Source: Phytophthora sp. 'mugwort' (Eukaryota > Oomycota > Peronosporomycetes > Peronosporales > Peronosporaceae). From it: a DNA stretch of 64,000 nt. The notes beneath the pieces were generated by a model that was not told where the DNA came from, made no database searches, and saw nothing but the letters and a program-made list of their open reading frames with translations. This document shows, piece after piece, positions 19,293 to 33,900 of the stretch (position 1 is its first letter; each line of letters opens with the position of its first letter). Location: assembly GCA_033558025.1 (NCBI GenBank), contig JAUCEF010000005.1, positions 5,518,001 through 5,582,000 of the forward strand. Reading direction: 5' to 3'. Both the position numbers and the translations under genes were made by a program.

Positions 19293-22200
19293 ATGTCGGA
19301 GGCGCTGTTCGGGCGCGCGGCCACCGACGCTAGCGCCAGCAACCGTAGCAACGACAGCAGCGGCACCCCCACCGTCTCCCTTCCCGACGCCGATTCGCGG
19401 CGCAACTTGCTGAACCGCACGCCCTTGAGGGCCAGTCGCTCCCAGCGCTCCGACAACGTCTCGTTCCTGAGCGCGACGCCCATTGAGGAATTCGTGGCCA
19501 AGTACCAGGTGATTAAAGTTTCGTGGCGCGGCAAGTACGAGCGCATCCTGGCACTGGCACCCACACGCTTTTGCACCATCGACCCGCGCGACTTTGAGGT
19601 CACCAACACGTGGTCGCTCACGGCGCTGCTCAGCATCAGCCTCGACCCGTCGGACACACAGGGCTTCGCTCTGACACTTAAGGGCGCTAAGAAGGACGAG
19701 CAACTTAAGCTGCGCTGTCGCTTCCGCTCTCGCCTCTTGTCGGATCTCTACAGACTCAAAGACCAGTACCAGCAGCGCCACCTGCGCCCCGATACGGGCC
19801 TTCAATGTACCAAATGGTCAAGGAAAGGGAACATGATCGACTGCGTGCTGGACGTGGGTATGGATGGAGTTACGGTTACACAGCCAGGCATCATGCGCTC
19901 CAAGTATCTGTACACGGAGATGGAGCACTTGACGGTGCTCACGGGCTCGCAGGACGGCTTTGCCATTGGATACACCGGACGCAGTAGGCTGTTCTTCAGT
20001 CAACAGAGAGGACAGATCTACCACCGCATCCAAGCGGCGGCAGAAGCTATTGGATGTAAGCTCCAATCGAAAGTCAATGTGACGGCAGAGAAGGTTCAGG
20101 AAGAACGAGGGTTCTATGGTCTGAACGACGGGGAGCCTTTTGTGCAGTTCCACGTGATGAAACTGACGCCCAAGTACAATGAGCCACAAGAGCGGGTTCT
20201 TGCGCTTCATGAAAAGGTGCTGGTGGAGTTAGACCAGAACGAGAAAGTCATCGCGTGCTACAATTACTCGGATATTTACGTGCTTGTACGGGAGCCAACT
20301 AGTGCGGAGCAGTTTGAGATTCAGTTCCGTAACGATCAAGTGCGGGCGTACGTGGCCAAAGACCGTGACGGCGTCTTGAGCGCGATTTATGACATCTGCG
20401 TGACCTGCGAAGAGAACCCCGAGTTGTTTATCAGCGGCGTTGTGAACCAGCGAGGACTGCGACTTCTTCCTTTTTTTGCGGTGGAAGATACAACGGAAAC
20501 GCAGTCGTTTTTCAATGATTCTTCCATTGGAAGTTGGTACCTTCAGCGCATGGGATCCGTGGGAAAGTTTGGGAACTCCTTGAAACTTGGCGATAGAGGG
20601 TACGCATAAAGTTGCACCCAATCTTCAATACTACATCACCGCTAACTAGTTCGCGTGCTGTACAGATTCGTCGAAATTGTAGCCGAGTTCAACGCGAATG
20701 TTCCTGCGAGTGGAATTCCATACAATACGAAACTCTCTATCATCGGAGATGCGTTACGGCCAATGTGTGCTCAACTTTACTACGTCGCAAAGTCAAAACC
20801 CGTTCCAGAGCGCTCTGCGGTGACCCTCCTTCAGGCACTATTTCGCATCTCGTCGTCCTACTACGGTTTCCGCGAGGTTGGTCAGGGTGGTCAGATTTCG
20901 GAGACAATCACGAACCTGTTAATTAACGGCGAGGAATTTGTTGTATTTTGGACAACGCTTCTGCTGCGGCGATTGACGGCGCATACACCCCCTAATTCTG
21001 ACAGTGAGTTTTGGATATCGGTGATATTTATTTACCAGCGTGACTTACTGTGTGTTGCTTTCGTAACAGATCTCGAAACGGCTTCCCTGAGATATTGCGA
21101 GGAGGTAGAGACGCAAAACAAGAAAGTGTTTCTCGCGAACACGTACTTGGCGCAGTCTCTTATTACGCATCTGGAAGATATTGATGTGGATCCGGAAAGC
21201 AACCACTCGAGCCACAGACCTAGGGCGGGACCTTTAGTCATGATGGGATTGCTACAGACCCTCGAGGGCTGTCTTTGCTCTCGAGCGTCAACAACTGGCC
21301 CAGTGGAGTTCATGACATTAGTCGAAGGAGTGGCAAAATTTTACAGCACCCTGTTGAAAGTACTTTTCCAGTCTCGCTGTGCAACCACCGTCGAGGCATG
21401 TACGTATTTTGCTAGAGCTGACTAATCCTAATCCCCTTGGTGGTCCTTACGTATTGTTCTTCAAACTTCATATTCAGGTACACTTTTGCTGAAGACCACA
21501 CTCGAGGAATGCGACCCCATCGTGGCTTCAAGCATTCGAGACGAAGCCCTGACGGAAGGCATCGTTCTGCGCCATTTTTATCAGGGATTATTTGACGAGT
21601 CCTTTGACCAGCGCTGCGTGAGCCGGTATTTGGTATCGCTTTGGATGAGCCATCACGATGGATCGAAACAACTCCTATCGCGGATGATTCCCCCAGGTTT
21701 TTTCCATCTGCTGAAGGAGGTTCCCGGAACAGCAACTCAAATCGAGGACTATGATAAATTGGAGCGTGAAGCCATGGAAGCGGAACGCCATGAAGGCTTG
21801 TTAGAGTACCACGATGATGAACTTGTATCCTCGACGAGTGAATCAACACTCCAAGTCGGATCGATGGATCAATTATCTGCTGACGAAAACAGTAATCTCG
21901 CAGACTCTGAGATCCATCAGGAAAATATATCGCGGAAGAGTGTGTCCATGGGAGATATGGGCCGTCGGAATGAACAAAAGGGTTGCCTTCAGTCGGAGCA
22001 TCGCCGTGTATCAGCGTCAAATCTGCCTATTTCCGAGGATCGCTCATTATTTTCCGGTGAGCGATCATCACTGACGTGGAATGGTAGTAACGGGCGAAGT
22101 TCTTTTGAAACACCGATCGAGAACAAGCAGTCCAAGGCTCGGATGCTGCGCAAGCTGAAAAGTTCAGTTGACGGGACTGCGAGCTTGCGATCCGCGAAAA

Positions 22201-25200
22201 ATTCATGGCATGAGTCCAAGTTGCGTAACTCTAGCTCTCACGACCCGGCCCCTCGTCTTCGCAAGAGAGATGTCGCCTTAAGTTTCTTAGGCGCACTCGG
22301 CAGCAAAAAATCGCCATCTCATCATGGGCACAGATCTTCGAAAAGCAAGCATTATGCAATGTCACGCTCTGCCCGTGCCCAAGAAAATTTCCGTCTCCTC
22401 TTTCACATGCTCAGCCTAGACCACGAGGGCGTCGACATGATTTGGAACAAGCAGACTCGGGATGAGCTTCGGTTCGCACTTTATACCGAGATTAAGCGCT
22501 TCACCCGGTTCCAAGTCAACACCGGAGGAATGAAAGCTCGGTGGAATTATGAAGATTTTGCCGTATTGTATCCAAGCCTCGCGAGTGAGGTCGTGGTTGG
22601 CGGGTGCTACATCAGAATACTGGCGCATTTGCGAAGCAAACTGTCCTTCTTCGGAACTGTCACCGAGGAAGACAACTTCGTCGTATTGACCCCCGAGCAG
22701 GTTCCTATTGGAGACCCCGCAGCGGTTCTAGGAGCGCTTTATGCTCGGACTCTGCGAGAAAATATCTATGCCGAGTACCAGGACGACTTGGAAACGTCGA
22801 TACTGTGCATTAAAAGCATGGGAGTGGTGGCAGCTGCTCATGCTGGCTACATGAATGCTGTAGATTTTGAAGAGGTTGGACATCTGTGGACGCTGATGAG
22901 TGAGACCGTGCATGCGGTAATGCTGGAGAATTTCCTTCATACCGTCCGGGCGCTGTGCCTGCATCCTGGAAATGCACGACGAGTGCTAGGCAACGAGCAC
23001 AACCTAGAGCTGGCGGTTCATCTCCTTCAGTTGGCACACTCAACTAACCGCGATATAGCTGACATTACCGAGCCGACAAAACTTTGGATTCTAGAAACTG
23101 ATGAAGGCGATCAGCTTGGACCATTTAGCGTGAACGAACTCAAGCAAAAGCGAGACGAAGAGCACATAGACATGAGTTCATTCTGGATTAAACGTCAAGA
23201 TGAGCCAACTTGTGAATCGGTGTCGGCAAAAGCTAAAGTGATGGAAATTGCCCAACTACGATGGGAAGTAGGAATTCTTGGCGACTTGCACCCGCTCCAG
23301 ATGGCACACGATGCGATCAGCATTCTACTCTCGGTGGCACATAGTAATTCGTTATTAGGTGACAGCAGCTCCAGCGGTGGCGACTTAGCATTTCCCATTT
23401 TCCCGCCGCCTCGAGGAAAGACGACGTTGTGGAGATACGCCCGTCAAGTGTTACCTATCTTGATTCGAAGCAATCATCCTAAGCTTAGGGAGAAAGTTGC
23501 CACGCTACTGGAGTTTTTGTATAGTGATCCACAGCCACTTGGTGAGTCATCTGAAGTAGACGTTACAAATCGAGCATCCTTGTTCTCCTGGGGCTTGTTC
23601 TACATGGCATTCGTCGGGGAAGCATCCGACTTTAAGTCTATGGCGGGTCTGCTAAAGGCTACGCATAAACTTCAGACTGGATTTAACGGAGCCAGTGCGC
23701 TGAGCAATATCCTTCCCCAGGACATGACCAACTTGCTCGATAGATCATCTCCATCTGCATTTACAAAAGTATTCTGCGAGGGAGAACAGTCGCCTATGGT
23801 CATTTGGAGTGCCGAAATGCGGAATCACTTGCTGACCCTATGCCAAGCGCATTTGGAAGATTATGCTGCGATCTTGGAAGAAGATGCGTCGCGTGAATGG
23901 CATTTTTGTCCAATGGCACCTGTTGCGTTTAAGGAGCTTGACGAAGAAGTCTGGTGCGGTGGAGTTTATCTGGGCCAATTTTGCGAGCACGAAAACTTTG
24001 ATATTGATGACCCCTTGGACTTCATGGTGAAGCTCACGTTGAGATGGCGCGCTGAAGTGAACCGACAAGATGCTTCAATGAATGTTGATCAAGCGCGACA
24101 AGTCTTAGGTGTTACCGAGAAGGATGGCATGCAGAGTCTGGATGCTACTCTTCGCCACGGCTTCAAACAGAGCGCAAGGACTCTGATACACTCAAGTATT
24201 TCTGGGAGCGAATACACTGAAAGGTGGGCACTAAACTTTTCAGTGTTGACTCAGTTGTAGCACTAACAATTTTGTGTACAATGATAGGCTAGACAAACTC
24301 AAAGAGGCGTACCGAGTGCTTACGTGCCCACGACCAACCCTATTATCCTCGGGGCATGATCCCGAAAACTTGCTGCTCCTGCTTCATTCTCTGGTCATTA
24401 TGTGCAACCGCTATCCAGACCAACTCGCAGACTATGAGTTTGATGCGTATGATCTCCTGCTCCCACTATTGAATGTGCATTGCTCGGCGGACAAAATTCC
24501 CCCAGAAGGCACCACCACAACTCAGACGCTTGAGATCTCTGTCTGCGCAGCAGAGCTCGTCTACAACACATGTGCTGTATCGATCACCAACGGCGAGCTG
24601 CTGCTTGAGCAGCCAAGTTTGGATATTTTGGAGAAGGTGGTAAATTTCTGCGTCAACTCAATGGTTGGCTGCGAAGCGGCAGAAACCCCGGAGTTGTTGG
24701 AAGTGTGCTTCTTCATGCTCAAAACTATCACTGGGCTTCTGGCGTCCCCTCGTGGACGGGAGTGGATAGCAGAGTCGTCAACTTTATTGGTGGATATGGT
24801 TCGCATTCTATGGTTGTGGAACCATACCGGAAAAGAATCGTTTTTATTGTCAAAGCTTACACAGCAAGTTCTTGAAGGTACGCCCGCCTTAGTGTCAAGC
24901 GAAACGAAATATTCGTTAGTAAGTTTTAACTTTTTGTATGGTTTGTAGGCATCTCAAGAACAGCACAACTTGAAAAGAATCAGCAACGCCTAATCAAAGC
25001 TGGCGTCTTGTGGCAACTATTCAAACTCTTTTCAACATACGACGTAGATATGGATGATGCTACTGTGCATGCTCGCTTGCAGAAAAGTATTGGCTCCGAG
25101 GAAGAAGGTTATGCGACAGTGGCTGTGGCTGTTCAGAATTTATTGGCTATCATGGCAGTTCGCTCTCTTTGCAGACTTGGAGGACTGTTCGCCGATGGAA

Positions 25201-27690
25201 GTGAGCTCCAATCCCCACCCAATCCTTTGGTGAAGCGAGTTGCGGACTCTCTGATGACGCCGAACTTGTCCGGGCTACTGCTTGTGAGCAGCCATCACGA
25301 GTTCTTGAAAATTTATCACGGAGAATGTGAATCTTATACGTTATTTTGGAACAGCGAGATGCGTCAAGAGCAGATGAATTTTGTATCCCCGAGGGCCAGC
25401 CTCGAGCCTGCAGTGATGACGGACGAACACTATGTCGACGCCATCCAATTCCGGTTCATGTATCTGGCAGACCTGTTTTATGTCGGTGGTCTTTACATCG
25501 AAATGCTCATGGGAAGTCTCCTCGTCATCGAGAAAAGTCTGGTTCCAGTGCCCGTGGCGGAGTTGGGTCTAACCGAAACATTTTTCAAGGAATTATTCTC
25601 GTTTATTGACAACGGAGAGCTGATCTATCCAGAGTTTGTAAACGAGGAGGGGGGCGTGCAGAAGCTTCCTCCATATGCCGGTTGGAACGTGGATGAAGAG
25701 CAGCGTACGACTATGGACCGAGTCACCGCCCTGAACTGTTTGTCGATTACAACTTCAGTAGCTCCGGCGCTGGTGGAGAAGAATCTGGTAACGAATGACA
25801 GCGCCATGAAAATGGTGTTGCGCCTTCTATTCCCACCAGACAATGAAGTCCACCAGAGTGAAGACGCCGAGAAGAGTTTGATACTAACCCAGCAGCTATA
25901 TGTCCCATGCAGATTGCACTGTATTGCGACACTTCAAGGACTATCGACATTGGAAGACTTCGGCACAGCCGCACTGGAATTCGGCATTTGTGATATTCTT
26001 ATAGAGTTGGTTCACATTTGTAAAGACGTGGGTCCCGACGCACTCGGAATCATTCGCAACCTTTGTGCGAATGGAGCTGCAGCCAAGTGTGTTTCAGAGA
26101 TTCTTCAGTCGGGAGTCTACTTGGAATTCCTTGGGTGGATGTTGCTTGTGGAGGAAACCATAGTCGATGATGAATTTGATGCAGCCGAGCGTTTGCGTAT
26201 CCCGTCAGCAATAATTTTCTCAGAAATGGTCAAGGATGGAGCACCGCTGAACATTGAGTCGAGGCGCGCACTTTGCCGCTTCTTCCCCCCTGCTATCGTT
26301 CGGACAATTGCTTCAAGTCCTGATTCTATCGTGGAGTACATTATGGTAAGTCCCTATAGCTTATTGCTTCGGTTGCAGTGCTTTTACTCAGTATTCTTAT
26401 TATCATGCTGTAGGCTGACCACACGACACCAGAGCTCGTGTGGAATGTTGAGTTCCGCAACCACCAGCGAAACAGCATCGTTAACTTCCTCAACATTTAT
26501 TTCTCGTCAACATCGACGACGGAGACAGAGGATGCGAACTTCACGACTGTGGTTGACTCATTTGAAATTGATTATACTGGCCTCTACCCGGCTCCGATGG
26601 CAGGCAATGTCTATCTGACATTGTTTATGGAAGATCCAACTTTCAACCTGCATGATCCTTTGTACGTAGTTAAATACTTAATAGCGTCAACAGCGATCTG
26701 ATTCTCTTACTGACGCGTGTGCTATATCATGTACAGGTATTTCATGACCTGCTTGTGGTCTGAGTTTGAAGTGCTGTTCAAGCAACTCGCTCACATGACA
26801 TCTGCACTTCGTGCGACGATGACTCGTGCGGACGACGAGATGATACAGCGTGATATTAACTTGATTGATCTGGTCGGATCGGCGCTAGTGTGTCTGCTTC
26901 AGGTAAAACATCCGTCATTATCGCTGCTTTACTCAACGTGAATCTAAATGCCGTATTTGTTTGCTCAGGTTGAAACATCATTGATAGGGAACATAACAGA
27001 GTTGCAGATCCCAGCAAAGTGCTGCGACTATTTGAACCAAACAGTCCGTTCTCAAGCATGCGAGCCGTGCGTGGTCAATGTTGTTCGAATCCTTCGAGTT
27101 TGCACAATGTCTCGAACGTGCATTGTATCGATGCAGCCGATGTGTTCCACGGCGTTGTCGTGTTTGATGGCGATCATCAACCCTGTTCGAGGAGGTCCTC
27201 TTCATTTTGAGAGTGCATTTGTGCTGGAGATCATGCGACGAATCGTTCTGGATTATCCCGAGCACGGCGACCGAGACGCCAGCGCAGGCATCGTGTATCT
27301 TGCAAGTCGGCTGGATCTGTTTGGGTTTCTCCTGAATATCCTGGAAAATCCCGATAGGCTTGGGAAGGTCAAGGAGGAGCATATCGTGCGCGCTGAAGCG
27401 ATCGATATTTTGAACATGCTGGAAAAGGTTCGAACCCTCTGGACATGTTCGGTACGATAAATCTAACATTTTACTGCAATGATTTTGTACAGGACCGTGT
27501 CCAAGGTAGCACGGCCCACCAGATTCTGAAGAAGCACAAGAAATGGCAGAAGATATACCGCCACGAAGCCACTGACGTGGTGATGTCCATGTCGACAGAA
27601 GACCCATTTTTGAAGCCCTTGTTCCCGGAAGCAGACCGCGTGATGCGCGAGTACATGCGGATGAACCCACGTCACAGCTCGGTAGTGTAG
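19293..27690 (+). CDS. DNAJC13: RME-8/DNAJC13-type endosomal protein with degenerate J domain
   Basis: Ten exons: 19293-20599, 20666-21003, 21070-21399, 21478-24223, 24288-24877, 24949-26345, 26414-26661, 26737-26902, 26969-27427, 27493-27690. They total 7,779 bp and 2,592 residues. The N-terminus has the RME-8 PH-like start (YQVIKVSWRGKYERILAL, then FEVTNTWSL). A GYF-like domain lies near 1193-1260 (LWILETDEGDQLGPFS). A J-domain-like segment lies near 1526-1595 (MNVDQARQVLGV ... LDKLKEAYRVLTC), and armadillo-like helices follow to the end. RME-8 acts on early endosomes with Hsc70 in clathrin and retromer dynamics. Size and order fit plant GRV2 and animal DNAJC13. The HPD tripeptide needed to stimulate Hsp70 is absent. 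A disordered Ser-rich insert occurs near residues 760-930. Confidence 0.85.
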
Positions 27691-27951
27691 TAGCGAATTT
27701 CTGGTAACCGAAACCACTTGGGTGCAATTGTTTTTTGCCTGTATAGATCAACCATTGATTTTCTTCCCTAAGATGAATATTGCCAACATCTGAAGCTTTG
27801 AGCAGCATGTTAGGTGCCGCTGGACCGTCAAACCCTAGAAAGGTCGTTGGCTTGTCAACGCGATCGTTAAAGGGTCGCCATATCCACCACATTTGACTCG
27901 CCATTTCTTTTTTTGTTAATCTAAGCGGCACTCGGCGTACAGGACAAGGAG
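27691..27951. other. Intergenic region upstream of the giant mosaic gene
   Basis: 261 bp between two plus-strand genes, holding the RME-8 3' end and the promoter of the next gene. No separate gene is seen. Confidence 0.5.
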
Positions 27952-30900
27952 ATGGCGTGTCGAGCAGTTTGCTTAGCGGTTTGCTGGTTGACACTATTGG
28001 CAATTGCGAGAACTACTGCACAGACGAGCAATCCATTAATGATTGCGTGGGCATCTGCTACTGGCGGCGCCTTGCATATCCAATGGTATGTTAAGCATGG
28101 ATGTCGAGAGTGAGTGCTGCACTAATGGCAAGGATGGCTGTTTTTGTTGCTTGACCACCGCAGGAACGTATCGACGTCATGGAGTCCCAGTGATGTGGAA
28201 GGGTTTCTCGTGTTTGTAAATGACCAGGAGCGAGCAGCTGTCGGGGTAAATACGACTCGCTACGACCTTTATGGACTTAGCAACAACACGGTGTACTCTT
28301 ACCAAGTGAAGGCAGCTCTCGTTAATGGCTCCTCAGCAGAACCATTGTATTCGGATGTAATTTCTGCAACTACGTTGGACCGGACAGCCCCAAATCCCCC
28401 AGCCACTCCTAAGCTGTTAGTTGTGACCGGTGGTTTTGTTCAAGTGAGCGTGGAGCCACCAGATGATACCGGCGGCGCCAATCTTAGCAGTGTGACGGTC
28501 ATTGTTAGTGACAATGTTAATGTGGCGACGACGAGGTCATTGGCAGTCACAACTTCAGACATGCTTCTCTACTACATTTACGGTTTGAACGCGCGAACGA
28601 TATATTGGATCTCAGCTTTTGCCACCAACGGAGATGGGCTAGTGTCGCAGGAAAGTGCTCCTTTAGTGATCACAACCGCGGCGCTACAGCTTCCTGGCCC
28701 ATGCCCTTCACCAACAGTGGTAAAAACTACAGGTGCGATCCACTTGCTCTTACCTTATTGACTTCATTCTAACCAAGTCATGTTTGGACTCGGTACAGGC
28801 GCCTCTGTCGTCCTGAAGTTAAACCCACCATTAGATGATGGTAGTACCTACCTGCTTTTGTATCACGTGACGCTGTCTTTACTCTTTTAACATTTTAACT
28901 CTTGTTTATTAGGTGGAGGTCGTATACGAGGCTACAACGTGTATTTAACTACAGACACGGGTGGTTTTACGGAAATTGCTTCGACTTTTGGCATGGACAC
29001 GATCGATGTTGTGGAGATCTTGTACTCCTCGGAATCGGGCGAGGAAGTGCTTCTCCCCAATACTCGTTATATCTTCAAGGCAGTGGCGATCAATCTTGTC
29101 GATATCTGTATGTCAGTGGCCAGCAGTTTACAGCTTGCGAACGAGACGGAAGCATGGACTGCTACGGCTTCCGTGCCTGACCCACCACCGAGTCCATATT
29201 TTCTGAAAGCTACCGGGGGCATGATAACAATGAGTCTGATGAAGCCTGCAAATATGCAAGGTGCAACGTGTACTGGATTCTCGATCACGATTAATGGCGG
29301 CAATGGCATGCTGCCCACGAGAACTATTGCTGCGGCCGACGATGTGACGTACGAGGCTACATCTCTACAAGCAAGTTCAATCTACACGATCTCCGCTGCT
29401 GTCATTACGAATCTGGGTGTTTCCTCGTACAGCATCCCTACCATCATGAACACGGCAAGTCCTTCATCTCCGATAGCGCCTCGAGATATTACTGGTGTGG
29501 ATATTACGGGAAGTGCTGCGACGATAAAATGGTCTTTGCCACTTGACACAGGAGGCGTCGACATCACAGGTATGTTCGTTTTCAAATTCCGCATCGTTCT
29601 CTTAATAATCTGGTTAACCTGCGGTTTTGAACAGGATATACGATCATTTTGATGTCGCTCGGAAGTCAGGAGGAGAGATCGGTACTGTTGCCCCCCATTC
29701 AGCTTGAAAACCTTGTTGCCAACACAGTGTACACGGTAAAGATAATTGCCACCAATGCAGCCGGAAAGACAAGCCCTCGCTCTGTCGGAAAATCTTTCAA
29801 TACACAGTCGCCGACACCCCCAAGCAAGCCCTGGGGTATCTTGTTGATCTTTGCCACTGGTGGAGCTATCGAGATTGCGTGGAATCCTCCTCAGGATCGA
29901 GGGGGTGAATTGTTGTCATCCATGGAATATAAGGCCACTGCATTCCGCGCTTCCTCATGCTTCGACAGCAATATCTCGATCCCGTGCTCTGCATGCAATT
30001 CCGTGCAGTTAAACGACGACCAGTTCCAGTTGATCGACGATGTGTCGGTATGCGAACAACCTACCACACAATGTCCAGATAGCACACGCGATTGCTGTCT
30101 TACTCGCAACGACAGCAAATATGGATTTGGTATTTCTTGTGGACTAATGATGCCAGTTAGAGAACCACGAGTAACGGTAGGCACAACATCAGTACTTTTT
30201 ACTGGGTTTAACTACTCGTCAACCTACTATTTTGGCGTGCAAGCGAGCAATCGTGCCGGAAAGAGTCCGATCTCCGATCTGCAGGGACTCCAGACGACGT
30301 GAGGAGACTAAACATTTCCTTTACGCTCTTGCATCACTTGGCAGCTAACCTAGTTGGGTTCGACTTTTGCATGTAGGGTTCAAACCTCCCCGTCATATTC
30401 TTCAAGCCTACGCCAACTAGGAGCGACAGGTGGATCGATTCAGCTCACATGGGATGCTCCTTTGGTACGTTGGCAGTATATCCGCCGGCTTAGATGGACA
30501 GAACTAAACTCATGGCTTGCTGCAGGATACGGGAGGTGGTCCGATTATTGGTTATCGCGTGTATCGAAACTACGAACTGTTAACACCCAGGTATATCTTG
30601 CCCCCATACAGTGACTGCGGTGGAATGGTGGCAGAAACGACGTATGTGTACGGTGTTACTGCTGTAAATGCGTCTTTGATCGAAGGTGCGATGGCTTCTA
30701 TTAAAATTTCTACTGAAGCTCTGTCGACTCCATTGGCGCCATCATTGTCTCTAACGGAGCGCTTTTACAACCGATTGCAACTGAGCGTAACTCCACCTTG
30801 CGATGCAGGTGGAGAATCCTCGTTGTCTTACCACTACATGGTGGAATACGCTGGAGCTGTCGTTAGTTCTAACTTTTTCAATTGCTGTAGTTTTGTCGTG

Positions 30901-33900
30901 GAGAACCTGGAACCAAATCGATCATACTCGGTACTGGTCAAAGTAGAGAATTCCCTGTTGTCGTCATCTGCGTGGGCTGAAGTGACGTACAAGACAACCT
31001 CTGGTGTCCCACCAACCCCTGTAGCCACATTACTGCAAGTAAACACCTACAGCGCAGTTGTAGAACTTGCGACAAAGCCTTACGACAAGGAAACAAGTTC
31101 TTACCGCGTATTTCTTCGACAAGATGGTACCGAGATCCAGAATCACGAAGTATCCTGTGAAAAGGACGCCATCTTTGACCAATACGTGTGCCCGACATCA
31201 TATAAATTGGAGACCTTGGAGGCTGCGACTGAGTACGAAATTAACGTTCAGGCCAATGGGCCACTTGGATCAAGCAAACCGAGCGCTTCTTCGTTCAACA
31301 CTAGCGGCATCTCAGTTGGTATGCTTTCTTGTGCAGGACTCATGCGTTGATATCAACGTTCTCACACTGCTGTCAAATTATATTCAGGTACATTCGGGAT
31401 GGCGAATACCGACTACAACGCAGATAAAGACGGAATTATTAACACAGTGGTGCTTCGAAGCGGCGGGACTTCCGGACCTGTCACGGTGGGCGTGAATGTG
31501 ACCCAATCAGACACGGTTTTCCTCCGATGCAAGAGTGTGGCTAGTGGAGGTTGTGATTGCACTTTGTACCTGACTTCTCCAGATGCTGTACAGCAAATGT
31601 GCTTTCTGAATTTTGTTGATGGACAGACAAGTGCGCGTGTAACATTCTCGATGTGGAACGATGAGTCAGCGGAACTTCTTCCATCTCGAGTTGTTGTGGC
31701 CCCATTTGGAGTAGATCTATCTGGCCAGCATGCGGCTCTCTTACATACGGATGCTCGACAAGAAGTAGGTTTTGCGTCATTTGCTTTGGCCCCTTCTGAT
31801 GTTTATGAAGACGCCACGTTTGCGATGGTGAACGTATTGCGTCTCAATGGAACAACAGGAGTACTTAGCTTCAGCTTTGAATCATTTGACATTACCGCGG
31901 TTGCAGGGGAGGATTACGTTGCTTTGAACGGTACTGGAGTGCTTGAAAATCAAGAGAGTACCGCACAGATTTGGATTCAAGTGATCGACAATCAAGTTGT
32001 CAACAGCGCTAAAACGTTTGGTCTTCGGTTGATTGACCAACCCATGTTAACCGACGGTGACCATCTCGTGACACACAAAGTGATTATACATGATGACGAG
32101 AGTATCTCAACCGCGGTTCCCAGAAAACTTGACGGCATTTCTACTGTCTACACAACTGGAGGAGAGTTCCAGGTGGTATGGCCTAGCGCAGTTCTGGACG
32201 GTGTAGCTACTTCTGGATACTTAGTTCGTGTGTCGCCTGTCAGTACTGCGGCGTTTTCTAGCGTCTACAACACGACAAATGCTCATTTTACGCTGTCAGG
32301 GCTTTCTGCTCGAAGCGTTTATCGTGTCGAAGTTGCAGCTTGGAATGCTTTTGGCGTGGGCGAATACTCCAACACTCTTGAAGTAGCGACAAAGGAGGTT
32401 ACCGCTCCAAGTGCACCGCTTTCATTAAGCACTGCAGACGTAACAAACACGAAATTCTCGCTGACGTGGGAAATCCCTCAGGATGATGGTGGAAGTCCGA
32501 TTGACGGTTATCATCTCACTGTCGCAGACCTGGTCGGAAATGTGTTAAAATCGGAATTAATCATTGACTCAAGTTTGGTTTTTGTAGTAGACGGTCTAAG
32601 TGCTTCCAGCGACTACGTCTGCCACGTCTCCAGTCGAACCGGTGCCTTCCCAGACGCGATGGATCCAATATCTACTGCGACTATAAGCGTTACAACCGCA
32701 GCTGGAGTTGCCCCTGGTATATCTCCAACTGCCGTCCTGATAGCGCAGCCCCGCGGAGGAACTCTGATACTCGCAATGACTCGACCAAATGACACGGGAG
32801 GATTGTTTTTATCACGATGTGTGCTTTATTTCCGCAAGGCTGCTGATACCGAGTCAACAACTACTGATGAAGCATTCGTGGTTGCTTGTAGTATTGAACT
32901 GTTTGATCGTACGACTCCATTGTGTACCATCGGTAATCTGTTGGCTAGCACAAGCTATGAATTTTATACAGTATTCTCCAACGCAAAGGTACGTTTCGTA
33001 TGTGATTAATATTTTTCATAGCATTTGACTTAACACCTACTTCTAGGGGAATAGCCCGCCTGGAGAACGCGCTGTTTTCATGACAAATGGTGCTATCGAC
33101 TTGCCATGGCAACCTCTTAACTTACGCGCTCCTAGTATTACAGCAGGAAACATCAAGCTCGAATGGGATGAACCTGCTGACTTGGGAGGAGCTTCGAGCG
33201 TGGTCGGATATATTGTTTATCAAAAGTATAACATTTGGAATGATGGGTACTTCACTCTTTACGATGGCCAAGATTCCAAGGAACGGAGCTTTACAGCTAG
33301 GGGGCTGATCAGAAATGCAGCATACGCTTTCGCTGTTGTTGCATTTAACGACGCCAGCTTTTGTGTGGATCCTGACCTGCATAACATCAGCTCGTTCTTG
33401 GAAGTATCAACCCTCGTCTTCAGCCCCCTGGCGCCCCCGGGCCAGCCGTATATCATTTCTGCTACGGGAGGTGCGATTTCAATCGGGTGGAGTGTTCCTG
33501 ATGACCTTGCCGGAGTGGGGCTGCATGAATACTACGTTGAATTGGTAACAGCTAGTGGGTTTGAAGTATTGAGCAGTGTTCCGTCTTATGCCACAACGTT
33601 CACGCAGTATGGACTTTCCGAAAGCACAAGTTACAGTTACGCAGTTACTGCTACGAACCAAGATGCACCCAGCGAGAGAAGCGGGATTCTTACAGCAACC
33701 ACCACTGTCGTTTCGAGACCAACCTGGTTACAAAACTTCCGTTCCGTGGAACCAAGTACTGGTGGTAGTATCACTTTAATGTGGGACGCACCTCAGGACA
33801 CCGGTGGACGACAAATCGAGCATTATGAAATTACTCGAGGGGGGCGTTTTAACAGCTACTTAACTACTAGCACCACGTTTGAAGATCGTTCAGGTTTGAG

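Noticed and set aside
26978..28003. Minus-strand 341-residue frame over the RME-8/giant gene junction
   Set aside because: Antisense to well-supported RME-8 exons, with no recognisable domain.
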